This document shows positions 10,552 to 19,493 of a stretch of 64,000 bases of DNA, piece after piece. The notes below the pieces were generated by a model. It had not been told where the DNA came from, ran no database searches, and saw only the letters and a program-made list of their open reading frames with translations. Location of the stretch: assembly GCA_963576725.1 (NCBI GenBank), contig OY755241.1:3886062-3950061 (forward strand), read 5' to 3'. The translations under genes were made by a program, and so were the position numbers. Each line of letters begins with the position of its first letter. The stretch's first letter is position 1. This DNA is from Azorinus chamasolen. Its lineage: Eukaryota > Mollusca > Bivalvia > Cardiida > Solecurtidae.

Positions 10552-13500
10552 GTAAGGATTTTTTTAATATAAATGTCTGTTTATGCTCATTTAGAAATCA
10601 GGGTTTTTGTTTGACACTGAGATCATTCTCAAGCATCTGATTGGTCAGATACTTGAGAATAATCTCAGATTCAGAAGTTTTATGACCTCGGATCAATATA
10701 TTTAAAACCTCATTAAATCGACCATTGAAGTAGAATGTAAATACCTTTATCGGTGTTTCAGTAAAAGAAGCATTGGTATTTTCAATTGCATTGTTTAACC
10801 CTTCCCTTCATATAAATCATTATCACGCATTTGCAATCAGTAGACCCAGATCAGACGGATCCTATAGGAATCGTCAGATCAGTATCTACTCTGTTTGCTA
10901 ACAGAATATGAAATATCTGTTTCTTTACTTTCTAAAATGGCTACAATTTTCCACTTTTCATATTTAATTATAACTATTTTGTTCATGAATATTCAGTAGG
11001 TATTGAATTTTGGAATAAACACAGACCAGGGAAAGGTTAACCCAGGGTTAGAGTTTTATAGAGAGCTCACAAGGTAGCCCTATGCATAACTGTTACCTCA
11101 TATTAACCCAGTCCCTCATAGTGACGCATTTTGACGCCTCAGTAGAAACATCTTTTGAAACCATTGTGATAAATAGAGCATTTGCTCCATAGGAGCAAAT
11201 GCTCTATTTATGACAATGGTTTCATAACAACGCAATTCTAAATTCTACCCCCCCCCCCCCCACATTTTCTCTAGTAAATGTTCCTTTTCGGTAGATTTAT
11301 TCATAGGGTTTGGGTCTAATAAAAGACAAGGAGGGAATGAGTGAAGCAACCGCATTCCAACACAGTTCTCCTATAGAAACCGTCCGATCTGGGTCTACTC
11401 TGTTTGCAAAGGCACAGAAAGGCGTATATATGGAGAAAACGATTATAAGTAGTGAAATACATCCGTATTAAAGTATTCATTAACTAATGAATATTCATGT
11501 AAGAAATAATGACTGTTTAAATATGAATTAAATGAAGTTTTATAAAGTACATTAGGAGCAATGGAATTTTACAGAGAAAATAGAATATTATGTCTGTAAG
11601 ACACAGCGATGGCCACGTGGTGGTGCTTGCCTAGCTGCACGTAAAATTCCTAAGTCATTTGACATTGACCTTTGGCTTGCGGACAGCATGGACTGCAGGT
11701 GCGTACTGAAATTACGGATGCTATTTAATGTGTATATGCAATTCCATGCCAATAGCTATAGTGGTTAGTGAGATATAAGACAATGAAAAAACTGTGACCA
11801 CCGACTGCGCGTAAAAGCGTGACACACAGACGGACAGACAGACGGGAATGTGCAAAACATAATGTCCAATGACTATCGTCAACGGGGGCATAAAAACTGT
11901 AGAATCCGATATATACATTTTTTTATATTAGTTAACATTAAGCAAACAGAGCATACTGTGTAGAATCAGATCTGTATTCTGTTCTACAAGCAAACAACAG
12001 ACCCTACATGGGCCCTCTGATCTGGACAGAGGCGTTAAAATGTGTATATATGGAGTAAAGGGTAACATCTCAGTTTGATTTTGAGGACATTTTACGTGTA
12101 TATATGTTACTAAAAATTATAATCAAACTGTTCTCCTGATTGCAATAAAGTTCTGTTTGATGCAGTTCATCGTTACACCCGAGCCTCCGACTGATTTTAA
12201 ATTGTAGAATTTAAATTTCTTCCTCTCTTTTTTACTCCTTTTGCCGATGTCTACATGGCAGTTTGTTTTCAAATAAATGCTATTTATACTGTAATTACTA
12301 ATTTTCATATGTTCATCTCTATTCTATCTCTTTGTTCTATGACGTAAAACCAAACTCACTCACTCACTCATCTCTATCGTTGTCATATCACTGTTTTGTT
12401 AACCCTTCGCTTGCTGTTCGCGTCAATATACCTACCTGTAAATAGTGAAGACCCAGATGAGACAGCTCCTGCAGGAGCTGTCTCATCAGGGTCTGCACTA
12501 TTTACAAGTTGATTGTGCAACCAGTGCACTCCACAGCAGTGGTTGCACAGCGAAATACTTGTACACAGTGAAGATATATGTAATTATACAACAGGGCATG
12601 GGTAAAGAAGGAGAAACGTGTTTTAAAATTCAGCAAGAGAAGGGTTAATATTTGGGAGCGGGCATTAGATAATGTTGCAAAAACGTGTAGCCCAATCCCC
12701 TGCATGTATATTGTATGCAATAAATATGTTTAAACTAACTACTAAAATGTGTTCATGTTTCATTGCTTTTTTCTAGGTATTCTGTGGGGTACACTCTGGT
12801 TTGCCGTGTGAGGTAAGAGTTATCGCCCTTGCATCTCTCTACAAACCATGTACAGTAGAACCTGTCTTAACCCTTATAACGCTGAATTTTCTAATGGACT
12901 ATTCCAAAATTGAAACCGGTCGAGCTTATGGTAAATATTTAGGGATTTTTCTAAAGAAATGTGTAATAGGACAAACAGTGCAGACTCCTCTAGGAACCCT
13001 CTCATCCGGGTCTACACTGTGTGCATAGGACATTAGTGACTCGTGTCCCACACTGTAAGGATTAAGCGGCCATTCACTTATTGAACATAAGAGTCTTAAA
13101 AGCAGGTAGTTGCTTAATCCATAATTAGACCACTTTTTCAAATGGAGGGACAACTGTCCATCTTATTTTATATTACTAACATCGATAAAAAAGACAAGAT
13201 ATCACATTGACACTATCTTTCTGTCAGTAGCAAAATATTTCCGGTTGACATGATATGTTCTCATTACCGTTAACCGACACGATTGTCCATTTTCATGCCT
13301 AAAGTGATCAAGAGAATGTTCCATGCGCATGGACACGCGGCATGTCACTGGCCAATGTCAGTCCATCTACTGTCCATTTTACACGTATCGATTGTCGTCT
13401 GCTTTTACTCTCGTCTGCTCTTTTTTAACCCTTATCGGATTTTTCATAAAAAAATAAACTCCTGTCTGTTCACCTACCAGGGGCGTAGGTAGCGATACGC

Positions 13501-16500
13501 ACTTACGCACGTGCGTAACATCAATTAATGAAAGGTGAATACATTATTATGGCCACAATGAAACAAACATGGAAGACTAAGAGGGGCAGACTTTGATAAA
13601 TGTTCTGTCTTGCCATGTACGCTTTAAACGATTCCTTCATATTGACGCCTTTTGACGCTTTTGTAAAAGTCATCAAAGTTTGACCATGTGGCAAACAGCT
13701 TGACTCTTATTACTCGGCGTTTCATCTGGATCCAGGCTGTTTGCAAACGACAGTCATATCGACCTTTATTGTGAAAAGGGGCTCATATATACAAATGTAC
13801 CGGAAACCAGTCTACAAGGGCCTGTAGGAGTCCTTCTGACCAAGGTCTGCTTTGTTTGCTTTTGGAATTATATAGATCTGATTACATGTATACAGTTTCT
13901 GCAACGGCCAAACACTATCTTGTTCATATGCCATCATAACAAACACTATCTTGTTCATATGCCATCATAACAAACACTATCTTGTTCGTTCATATGCCAT
14001 CATAACAAACACTACCTTGTTCATATGCCATCATAAGAGTTTAAGAGATCAGTAATTCTTTTGGCGCCAAATTTAAAACTGTCGTCTGCAATACTAATTT
14101 CATATTAAATATAATTCTAAACTAAATAATAAAGGTATATTAGTAAAACATTTGTTTTTAAAAATCTGTATGCTTGGGCTAAAATAATACAGAAAACAGT
14201 GAAGTCCCGGGTCAGATGCCGCCTTTTCAAGGCGGCATCTGACCTGGGACTGCACTGTTTTCAATGGTGCAAAAAGGCGACATTGGCACCGAAAGAGTTA
14301 ATATCCATACATATTTTATTTCTCATTAAGTTTTTCATTTATATTTACAACAGACAGCCGGCTGTGGTCTAGACAACTGTTTCCACAAGTATGATGCGGA
14401 CAGTGATGAGCTGGTCGCTTTGTGCAAACGTAAGCAATTTAATTGTGTGTTAAGACCAGGATATTGCTCGCATAACGTTTGTATCTGTTTACAACAGCTC
14501 ATATAAAAAGTTAAAAATGGACCGTTCAAATGAAAAGCGTTGCTGAACGTTTCCACTGTTACGAGCGTTATGCTCTAGCTTCCTTAATGATCTGGATCTG
14601 CTTAATTTCCAAAGACATTAACCGTTTCCTTCATATAAACGCCTTTTCACGCATTTGCAAACAGAGTAGACCCAGATCAGACGGCTCCTGTAGGAGCCGT
14701 CTGATCAGGGTCTGCTCTGTTTACTTATTGAAAATATTAATCTGTTTACTTATTGAAATTATTAAACAGTCAATTTACTGTTGAGTTTTACTACATTTTT
14801 ATTTATGTCATTATAATAGACATGACTCTACTGTATCTATCAATTACCAAAACATCATGTGTAAATATACCGTTACAAAAATCCAGCTACTAAATATTCA
14901 TTATGTCATTATTTCTTTCATGAATATTGAATAGGGAAAGGCATTAAAGGGGATTGTGTCAATAATCACCTGTAAAATAACAGGAATACTCATAAGATAA
15001 AAAAAAGAAGAAGAATACCCAAAAATATAACAATTACGAGTGTGGTCTAACCCTTGCCCTCATGTAAGCGCATTTTGACGCATCTGCAAACAGAGTAGAC
15101 CCAGATCAGACGGCTCCTATAGGAGCCGTCTGATCAGGGTCTGCTCTGTTTGCTTATGGTGTAATATAGATCTGATTCTACAGCTTCTGCCTGATCCAAA
15201 ATGTCGTATGTTTAGGGTTAACCATTTTCTTCACAATTGGCCTTGGTAGGTCTTTGCAAACAGACTAGACCCAGATCTCTGTTTGTAAATGCGCGAACAG
15301 GCTTTTATATGAGGGGAATTGTTAACTCTTATTCTGCTTATCGTGAACTGACTGTCACTTGCGAGCAGTCTGCCGAATCATCAGAAAATGAGGATCCGAA
15401 TTCAACTGTTTTGACGCTTGATCAATAATGACTTTTCTCGATTTGTACTTATTGTTTAATTATATAATTATATCTACAGAGGTCCAGATAAGATGCGTAA
15501 ATTAAAACATTTTCAAGAATAACTTCTTTATTTCCCCCATCAAACCCTATGTTATGACCACAACATAGGATTTGGTGGAGAACTGGCGATTTTAGTATTT
15601 GAGTAAAGTAAAGTACCTAGTTATAGTCTACTTTCAGTCCGAATGACCGCTCAGCCGACTGTACATTTACTCCCCTGGTCATTGAGTCATTTGCCTACAA
15701 TATTGAGCACTGCTAACATATGGCGCAATCATGCAGCCGCAGTACCGGCGAGTGACCCTCACAGGTACCCATTTTAACCCCTGGGTGGAGAGGATGTGCG
15801 GGTGGGAGACACGGAAAAGCGTCTCTGAAATGTCCGGGAGGGACCGGGATTTGAACCCCGGACCTCCGGACTGATAGTCAAGCGCGTTACCACTAGACCA
15901 CCGCCACACGCAACTTTATATATGTAGCTCTGTAATAGATACGATTCTACAGTTTTCTGAATGCCTGTGATCATATACCATTATAGATAAACTTCATCTA
16001 CTGTATAGCAATAGAGTTCTTTCATGAATACAATAAAACATCTCTATAACGGCCACTAAAGTGTGTTAATTAATTTGCATTTAGGGCAGGTGGCAGCTTA
16101 AAGCAAGGTGAAAGTAAAACAGAACGCTCCTATAAGAGCGTTCTGTTTTACTTTCACCTTGCTTTAAGCAGCCACTATAGGAGCGTTCTGTTTTACTTTC
16201 ACCTTGCTTTAAGCAGCCACTATAGGAGCGTTCTGTTTTACTTTCACCTTGCTTTAAGCAGCCACCTATAGGAGCGTTCTGTGTTACTTTCACCTTGCTT
16301 TAAGCAGCCACCTGCCTTTAACACAAAATACATGATGTAATTTAGTGGCTGTTATAGAGAGGTTTACTGTGGCCAAAAGGTAAATGGTCATTTTCCTATT
16401 TTTATATGCACTTTATAATTTCAGCAATGCACGGACTGCAGCAGGAGTTAGACGACCGTTACAAGAAAGTTTGTCCTCCTTTAAAATTCATTGGGAACAA

Positions 16501-18860
16501 CGGGGACAGAACAGATTGTGGTCCGAACAATCACGTAATAAGGTAAGCAACAAATACAGTAGTTAAAACCTCTCTATAACGGCCACTAAATTACAATAAA
16601 ACCTCTCTATAACGGCCACTAAATTACATCAAGTATTTTGTGTTAAAGGCAGGTGGTTGCTTAAAGCAAGGTGAAAGTAAAACAGAACGCTCTTATAGGA
16701 GCGTTCTGTTTTACTTTCACCTTGCTTTAAGCTGCCACCTGCCCTAAATGCAAATTAATTAACACAATTTAGTGGCCGTTATAGAAAGGTTTTACTGTAG
16801 TAGTTAAAACTTTATGAATATTCATTAAGAAATTATGTCATCATGAACATTAATTAGATTATTTTTGTTATAATGGCACAAGGACACAGGAATGTTGGGT
16901 CATAGTAGAAACAGTGGAACAATATCTACAGTTGAGCTTCCATATCTCGAACTTTAACGGACCATATAAATTACTTCAAGGTAACAGAGGTTCGATTCAT
17001 CCGACCCCTAATCCGAAAAAAATGTTAAGTTCACAGCTTAATGCAGGCATAAAGGAATGCTAAAAGTTCCTACAGGAGCTTTTAGCCTTACTTTCGACCT
17101 GCATTAACCCTTTCCCTCATATAAACGTGTTTTCACGCATTTGCAAACAGAGAAGACCCAGATCAGACGGCTCCTCTAGGAGCCGTCTGATCAGCGTCTG
17201 CTCTGTTTGCTAAACGAATTTGATAAATCTGTTTCTTTGCTTTCTAAAATGTCTGCAATGTTCCACCTTCCATATTTCATTACAGCTATTTTGTCCATGA
17301 ATATTCAGTAGGTATTGAAATTTGAAATAAACATAGAACATGGAAAGGGTTCTTCTGTCATATGTGTTTCTAGATATGCACAATGTTATATCTTACAACA
17401 ACTCTGTATTGTAAATTTTGAAGGGCTGAACTTTTACTTCGAGTTATCATTAAGTTCGAGTTATTGGAGTTCGAGATATTGAAGATCAACTGCATATTGT
17501 TTCATGAACTAACAGAGTAGACTCTGATCAGACGGCTTGGAAGGCATAGAAAAGCGTGTTCATGGAGTTCTGTGTTAACCCTTTCCCTGTCCTACATTTA
17601 TTCCAAATTTCAATACCTACTGAATATTCAATTATAAAATAGTTATAAAGAAATATGGAAGCTGAATCATTGTAGACATTTTAGAAAGCAAGGAAACAGA
17701 TCCATCAAATTCCATTAGCAAACAGAGCAGACCCTGATCAGACGGCTCCTCTAGGAGCCACCTGATCTGGGTCTACTCTGTTTGCAAATGCGTGAAAATA
17801 CGTTTATATGAGGGAAAGGGTTAAGTTAAACATTTCCTTTGTAACTACGTGTATTTATTTAGGAACGTATTGCTTATCTAAGCAAAGAGAACATACCCTG
17901 ACCAGAAAGCTCATTCTGACCTCTTTCTACAGCTTCTGTCGTGGCTTAATCTTGACATGACACTATAATATCGTCGTATTTATATTCATAATGCCATCTC
18001 TCATATGCATAGTCATGGAGAAAATAGTTGTACAAAGTGTGGATAAATCTGAATTTTGGCCGCGTGTCAAGGCTATGCAACGAAAAGCGTTTGATCATTG
18101 TCTATACTGTTTGAAACTCATCCGCCTCTGGTCTGAAAACAAGTATGTACCATCACTGGGTACTTTGTCTAGGACTGGTATTATAGGTGTTCATGTTTAC
18201 ATAAAGTCGGACTTCTTTTTTATATCTGACCTGTGTCTACTGTTTGCAAATGCATTAACCCTTCGCTTGCTATTCACGTCAGTATACCTACCTGTAAATA
18301 GTGAAGACCCAGATGAGACAGCTCCTGCAGGAGCTGTCTCATCTGGGTCTGCACTAATTACAAATTGATTGTGCAACCAGTACACTTCACAGCAGTGATT
18401 GCACAGAGCAATAATTGTAGACAGTGAAGATATATATGTAATTGTACAACAGGGCGTGGGTAAATAAGATTGTTTTTTAATTCAGCAAGAGAAGGGTTAA
18501 AAGCTGAATTATGGGGTATATGCAATACTATCTTAATCATTTCAATACTGGGTGGATTAACCCATCAGTATTAAACTCGAGTCTACCCAGCATGAAAAAC
18601 TTAAACTTGCTAGAGGGTTCTGAATTACAAACAGTGCAGACCTTGATTAGAGTGCTCCTCTATTAGCCCTCTGATCAGGGTCTACACTGATTGCATTGAT
18701 AGTGCACGCGTGCCTCAGGTTGAATGTGTTAATTGCATATGTAAACTCTTCCGTTTACAGATGTGACGAGGATTCCGATTGCAATATGCTCACAGAGATG
18801 TGCTGTTTTGACGGATGTAAGAACAGGTGTAAGAAGTTCTGGTTGTCCAGCCAGCCGTGA
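10510..18860 (+). CDS. Secreted WAP four-disulfide-core protein, five coding exons
   Basis: Joined exons 10510-10551, 12777-12812, 14354-14429, 16425-16542 and 18761-18860 give one 123-residue reading frame ending in TGA. Every intron starts GTAAG and ends AG; intron phases are 0, 0, 1 and 2. Residues 1-21 form a signal peptide (hydrophobic core LLQVLLIFTVFCGV, likely cut after VHS), so the product is secreted. The mature chain has four cysteines (25, 30, 35, 50) in an acidic N-terminal part I do not recognise. Residues 68-114 then carry eight cysteines with WAP spacing: Cys68-Pro, Cys83, Cys92, Cys98, adjacent Cys105-Cys106, Cys110 and Cys114, including CDEDSDC and MCCFDGC. The tail KKFWLSSQP is basic. 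WAP proteins are commonly protease inhibitors, antimicrobials or shell-matrix components; which applies here is unknown. The WAP domain is split by the last intron at Arg91. All four introns are packed with MITEs that leave the splice sites intact. Confidence 0.87.
10600..10690. mobile_element. Q foldback MITE fragment in intron 1
   Basis: Has ATTCTCAAGCATCTGATTGG and GTCAGATACTTGAGAATAAT as near-inverted halves, then TCAGAAGTTTTATGA. Confidence 0.6.
10795..11040 (+). mobile_element. T1 MITE, complete (intron 1)
   Basis: T1 has tips TTAACCCTTTCCCT / AGGGAAAGGGTTAA and a long side with TCTTTACTTTCTAAAATG and ATATTCAGTAGGTATTGA. TTAA occurs at both ends here (10795-10798, 11037-11040). The central palindrome has drifted (GGATCCTATAGGAATC). 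Confidence 0.85.
11103..11344 (+). mobile_element. T3 MITE (intron 1)
   Basis: TTAA at 11103, arms AGAGCATTTGCTCC around ATA, and a poly-C run (11249-11262) within the long side. The right TTAA has decayed to GTGAA. Confidence 0.8.
11360..11443 (-). mobile_element. T2 MITE right-end fragment (intron 1)
   Basis: GATCTGGGTCTACTCTGTTT followed by AGAAAGGCGTATATATGGAG. Confidence 0.65.
11470..11580 (-). mobile_element. T2 MITE left-end fragment (intron 1)
   Basis: TTAACTAATGAATATTCATG then AAGAAATAATGACTGTTTAA; the palindrome is absent. Confidence 0.5.
11600..11905 (-). mobile_element. Pearl/HINE-like element end (intron 1)
   Basis: On the - strand it starts TTTTATGCCCCCGTTGACGA, then has short TCTG/TCCG repeats (around 11833-11853) and an AT-rich body. 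This matches the plan of the larger element at 48577-50366: an ATGCCCCC/ATACGCCC start followed by a CCGT microsatellite. It lacks the tandem core. Confidence 0.55.
11938..12054 (-). mobile_element. T2 MITE fragment (intron 1)
   Basis: TAAGCAAACAGAGCA, then a duplicated AAGCAAACAACAGACCCTAC, and the right end TATATGGAGTAAAGGGTAAC. Confidence 0.6.
12335..12372 (+). mobile_element. SINE 3' tail with (ACTC)n (intron 1)
   Basis: GACGTAAAACCAAACTCACT runs into (CACT)n. The same repeat occurs inverted at 31195-31372. Confidence 0.55.
12399..12648 (+). mobile_element. T5 MITE, complete (intron 1)
   Basis: Reference T5 copy: TTAACCCTTCGCTTGCTGTT at the left and CAAGAGAAGGGTTAA at the right, with TTAA at both ends. 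The hairpin has arms GAAGACCCAGATGAGACAGC and GCTGTCTCATCAGGGTCTGC around TCCTGCAGGA. Confidence 0.88.
12777..12812 (+). CDS. WAP gene exon 2
   Basis: A 36-base exon reading VFCGVHSGLPCE. A pyrimidine-rich acceptor (TTTTTTCTAG) precedes it and the donor GTAAGA follows it. It finishes the signal peptide and carries mature Cys25. Phase 0 at both ends. Confidence 0.85.
12851..13140. mobile_element. P5 MITE, split by T7
   Basis: TACAGTAGAACCTGTC begins it; TTAAGCGGCCATTCACTTAT and GGTAGTTGCTTAAT continue it after the T7 insert. The right half is lost near 13140. The uninterrupted relative at 46815-47005 reads CCTGTCTTAAGCGGTC across this point. Confidence 0.8.
12867..13065 (-). mobile_element. 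T7 MITE inserted at TTAA inside a P5 element
   Basis: Bounded by TTAA at 12867-12870 and 13062-13065, both derived from one TTAA of the host P5. Tips are CCCTTATAACGCTGAATT and CCCACACTGTAAGGA. The arms show ACAAACAGTGCAGAC and GGGTCTACACTGTGTGC with the centre partly deleted. Confidence 0.88.
13141..13624. other. Mostly unassigned; DNA-transposon tip at 13478
   Basis: CCAGGGGCGTAGGTAG at 13477-13492 looks like a hAT-type terminal sequence and is followed by TACGCACGTGCGTAAC. The matching end was not found. The rest shows nothing recognisable. Confidence 0.3.
13625..13752 (+). mobile_element. T3 left end fused to a T4 palindrome (intron 2)
   Basis: TTCCTTCATATTGACGCC and TGTAAAAGTCATC are T3 left-end sequence. 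They run directly into a T4-type hairpin (CAAACAGCTTGACTC, ACTCGGCGTTTCATCTGGAT). Confidence 0.5.
13805..14054 (+). mobile_element. T2 MITE with internal minisatellite (intron 2)
   Basis: A decayed core (CAGTCTACAAGGGCC, GACCAAGGTCTGCTTTGTTT) and the T2 landmark TATATAGATCTGATTACATG precede a tandem array grown from the T2 AACACTATCTTGTTCATATG region. Confidence 0.65.
13911..14038 (+). repeat. 31-bp minisatellite, four copies
   Basis: AACACTATCTTGTTCATATG starts at 13911, 13942, 13973 and 14008. The third unit has a 4-base GTTC duplication. Confidence 0.88.
14055..14301 (-). mobile_element. T6 MITE (intron 2)
   Basis: T6 tips are TTCTTTTGGCGCCAA and GGCACCGAAAGAGTTAA (right TTAA 14298-14301). 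The hairpin has arms CAGTGAAGTCCC and GGGACTGCACTG and centre GCCGCCTTTTCAAGGCGGC. GTCGTCTGC near the left end is shared with T4. It ends 52 bases before exon 3. Confidence 0.85.
14354..14429 (+). CDS. WAP gene exon 3
   Basis: A 76-base exon between acceptor TTTACAACAG and donor GTAAGC. It encodes 25 residues with Cys30, Cys35 and Cys50 and an acidic stretch KYDADSDELV. A possible alternative AG four bases downstream would give an early stop in the phase-0 frame, so the upstream AG is used. It ends in phase 1. Confidence 0.85.
14618..14947 (+). mobile_element. T1/T2 chimeric MITE (intron 3)
   Basis: The left end CGTTTCCTTCATATAAACG and hairpin (GTAGACCCAGATCAGACGGC) are T1-like. The right end (GTCATTATTTCTTTCATGAA) is T2-like. 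A short duplication AATCTGTTTACTTATTGAAA sits after the hairpin. Confidence 0.75.
15048..15221 (+). mobile_element. T1/T2 MITE with perfect hairpin, right side short (intron 3)
   Basis: CTAACCCTTGCCCTCATGTA begins it. The hairpin 15087-15153 is one of the best preserved in the window. The long side stops at GTATGTTTAGGGTTAA. Confidence 0.75.
15218..15325. mobile_element. Minimal TTAA MITE, hairpin collapsed (intron 3)
   Basis: Only 108 bases between TTAA 15218 and TTAA 15322. The tips match T1 (ATATGAGGGGAATTGTTAA). The core is reduced to AGACTAGACCCAGATCTCTG. Confidence 0.65.
15476..15595. mobile_element. L-family MITE (intron 3)
   Basis: CAGAGGTCCAGATAAGATGC tip; the arms CAAACCCTATGTTATGACCA / ACAACATAGGATTTGGTGGA fold back. 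The centre is shorter than in the copies at 33415 and 46122. Confidence 0.65.
15601..15908 (-). mobile_element. tRNA-derived SINE (intron 3)
   Basis: On the - strand a tRNA-like head (15908-15840) has an A box near GTAACGCGCTTGACT and B box GGTTCAAATCC (15847-15857). The body has CAGAGACGCTTTTCCGTG and the 3' part ends CTATAACTAGGTACTTTACT. Two related copies lie at 25646-25949 and 47742-48073. The layout resembles mollusc tRNA-SINEs; the family name is not assigned. Confidence 0.8.
15930..16028 (+). mobile_element. T2 MITE fragment (intron 3)
   Basis: TGATTCTAC-like and CATATACCATTATAGATAAA are T2 long-side words; no hairpin remains. Confidence 0.45.
16029..16370. mobile_element. P1 MITE with expanded right arm (intron 3)
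   Basis: TA-CAATAAAACATCTC left tip and GAGAGGTTTACTGT right tip. The left arm is single; the right arm is repeated in tandem. The element ends 54 bases before exon 4. Confidence 0.85.
16131..16313 (+). repeat. 45-bp tandem array, four copies of a MITE arm
   Basis: The unit TATAGGAGCGTTCTG...GCAGCCAC is the whole right palindrome arm of P1, repeated four times. Each copy can pair with the one left arm at about 16085-16128. Confidence 0.88.
16425..16542 (+). CDS. WAP gene exon 4 (first half of WAP domain)
   Basis: A 118-base exon after acceptor AATTTCAG, ending at donor GTAAGC. It encodes a helical-looking linker (LQQELDDRYKKV) and then the first WAP cysteines in VCPP and TDCGPNNHVI. It ends in phase 2, splitting an AGA codon completed by exon 5. 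Confidence 0.85.
16592..16799. mobile_element. P1 MITE, complete (intron 4)
   Basis: TA-CAATAAAACCTCTCTATA and GGTTTTACTGTA tips, arms GGTGAAAGTAAAACAGAACG and CGTTCTGTTTTACTTTCACC. A solitary extra left tip lies just before it (16563-16591), so the tip is tandemly duplicated. Confidence 0.88.
16800..16926 (-). mobile_element. T2 MITE left-half fragment (intron 4)
   Basis: TATGAATATTCATTAAGAAA, ATTAATTAGATTATTTTTGT and TAATGGCACA follow T2 order; it stops before the hairpin. Confidence 0.6.
16927..17493. mobile_element. P2 MITE, split by T1 (intron 4)
   Basis: P2 tip TA-CAGTTGAGCTTCCATATC and the inverted GAGATATTGAAGATCAACTG at the right. The palindrome GCTTAATGCAGGCATAAAG / CTTTCGACCTGCATTAA is interrupted at its GCATTAA by T1. 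Confidence 0.82.
17104..17353 (+). mobile_element. T1 MITE, complete (inside P2, intron 4)
   Basis: TTAACCCTTTCCCTCATATA at 17104; right tip GGAAAGGGTT, with the last bases of TTAA mutated. Perfect hairpin around GGCTCCTCTAGGAGCC. Confidence 0.88.
17508..17574 (-). mobile_element. T2 MITE fragment (intron 4)
   Basis: CAGAGTAGACTCTGATCAGA, then AGGCATAGAAAAGCG; one palindrome arm only. Confidence 0.5.
17575..17824 (-). mobile_element. T1 MITE, complete (intron 4)
   Basis: TTAA at 17575-17578 and 17821-17824, in opposite orientation to the T1 copy 220 bases upstream. The arms are near perfect around GGCTCCTCTAGGAGCC. Confidence 0.88.
17860..18030 (+). mobile_element. T2 MITE relic (intron 4)
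   Basis: AAGCAAAGAGAACATACCCT, TTCTACAGCTTCTGTCGTGG and TATGCATAGTCATGGAGAAA are T2 words in order; the hairpin is decayed. Confidence 0.45.
18255..18500 (+). mobile_element. T5 MITE, complete (intron 4)
   Basis: TTAA at both ends. The hairpin is fully symmetric at the usual A/A mismatch here (CCCAGATG / CATCTGGG). Confidence 0.88.
18557..18732. mobile_element. T8 MITE (intron 4)
   Basis: TTAACCCATCAGTATTAAAC at the left, GTGTTAA at the right. Arms ACAAACAGTGCAGACC and GGTCTACACTGATTGC around a decayed centre. It ends 28 bases before exon 5. Confidence 0.65.
18761..18860 (+). CDS. WAP gene exon 5 (second half of WAP domain, stop)
   Basis: The acceptor CCGTTTACAG precedes the exon. It reads RCDEDSDC through the double cysteine (MCCFDGC) to the last WAP cysteine (KNRC), a basic tail and TGA at 18858-18860. 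The C-D-x-D-S-D-C and C-C-x-x-x-C spacing is the diagnostic half of a WAP domain. Confidence 0.87.
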
Positions 18861-18970
18861 ATTGCATTTCAATTTGCCAGGGGGAATAACTCCTTATTTG
18901 CATTGGCCATAATTATATATGCTTCATTGCACAAAAATCGTTCTTCGTTGTTTTTGTTTATTTTTATTGA

Positions 18971-18976
18971 AATAAA
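18971..18976 (+). terminator. Polyadenylation signal AATAAA of the WAP gene
   Basis: A canonical AATAAA lies 111 bases past the stop codon, followed by an AT-rich, T-containing stretch. It is the first AATAAA downstream of the stop. Confidence 0.6.
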
Positions 18977-19017
18977 TAATTGATTGAATGAATGAATAAT
19001 CAAATGAATAACAAATT

Positions 19018-19460
19018 ACTTCCAGATAACAATTTCGAGTCATCCAATTTCTAATATGGACAATTTCTTATGTTGAATGAATGAATGAATGAATGAATGA
19101 AAGACTTTATTTAAAGAGGGTTACCCGGTTAGTCAACAGACTAATCTACCCCAGGGCCCTCTAACACAAGCATTTCATACAAAATATTTAACAAACAGAA
19201 ATATGATAAGAATATCTGTAATTTAAAAGACAGGACAGAGTAGCCATACAGACCAAACGTACATATAGGAACATTAAGCTATCACATGTATTTCTAGATA
19301 TGCGTAGTGATACATTTGGAAAAATTCTGTATTTGTAAAATTGGGAAGGAATTTTTTACTTCGTGTTATCTAGATGTTCGAGTTGTTCGTGTTCGAGATA
19401 TCAAAGTTCAGCTATATATAGAACTCTATAAGCCAACTGAATAGAGCCTGGTCCGACGGC
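19018..19460. mobile_element. P2 MITE split by a LINE 3' tail
   Basis: Left remnant GATAACAATTTCGAGTCATC (19025-19044); right part from about 19270 with CACATGTATTTCTAGATATG and GTTCGAGATATCAAAGTTCA. The LINE tail occupies the middle. Confidence 0.65.
19079..19265 (-). mobile_element. LINE 3' end with (TTCA)n tail
   Basis: On the - strand GAGGGCCCTGGGGTAGATTA...ACCCTCTTTAAATAAAGTC ends in (TTCA)n. Similar 3' ends with other microsatellite tails occur at 48471, 50818 and 62133. Confidence 0.7.
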
Positions 19461-19493
19461 TCTTACAGGAACCGAGATAACCAATCACCTGCT

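Noticed and set aside
15087..15153. Rho-independent terminators or CRISPR-like palindromes
   Set aside because: The palindromes are MITE centres with TTAA or TA ends in eukaryotic DNA. They are not evenly spaced and have no U-tract logic or spacers.
15601..15909. Protein frames with WSSGNALDYQSGGPGFKSR
   Set aside because: Translation of the tRNA-like head of a SINE; the same peptide appears in the second SINE copy.
16081..16293. 70-residue repetitive frame (GGCLKQGESKTERSYS)
   Set aside because: Lies entirely in the tandem P1 arms; the repeat protein is an artefact of the DNA repeat.
16384..16566. 60-residue frame over exon 4
   Set aside because: Different frame from the spliced WAP reading and crosses both splice sites.
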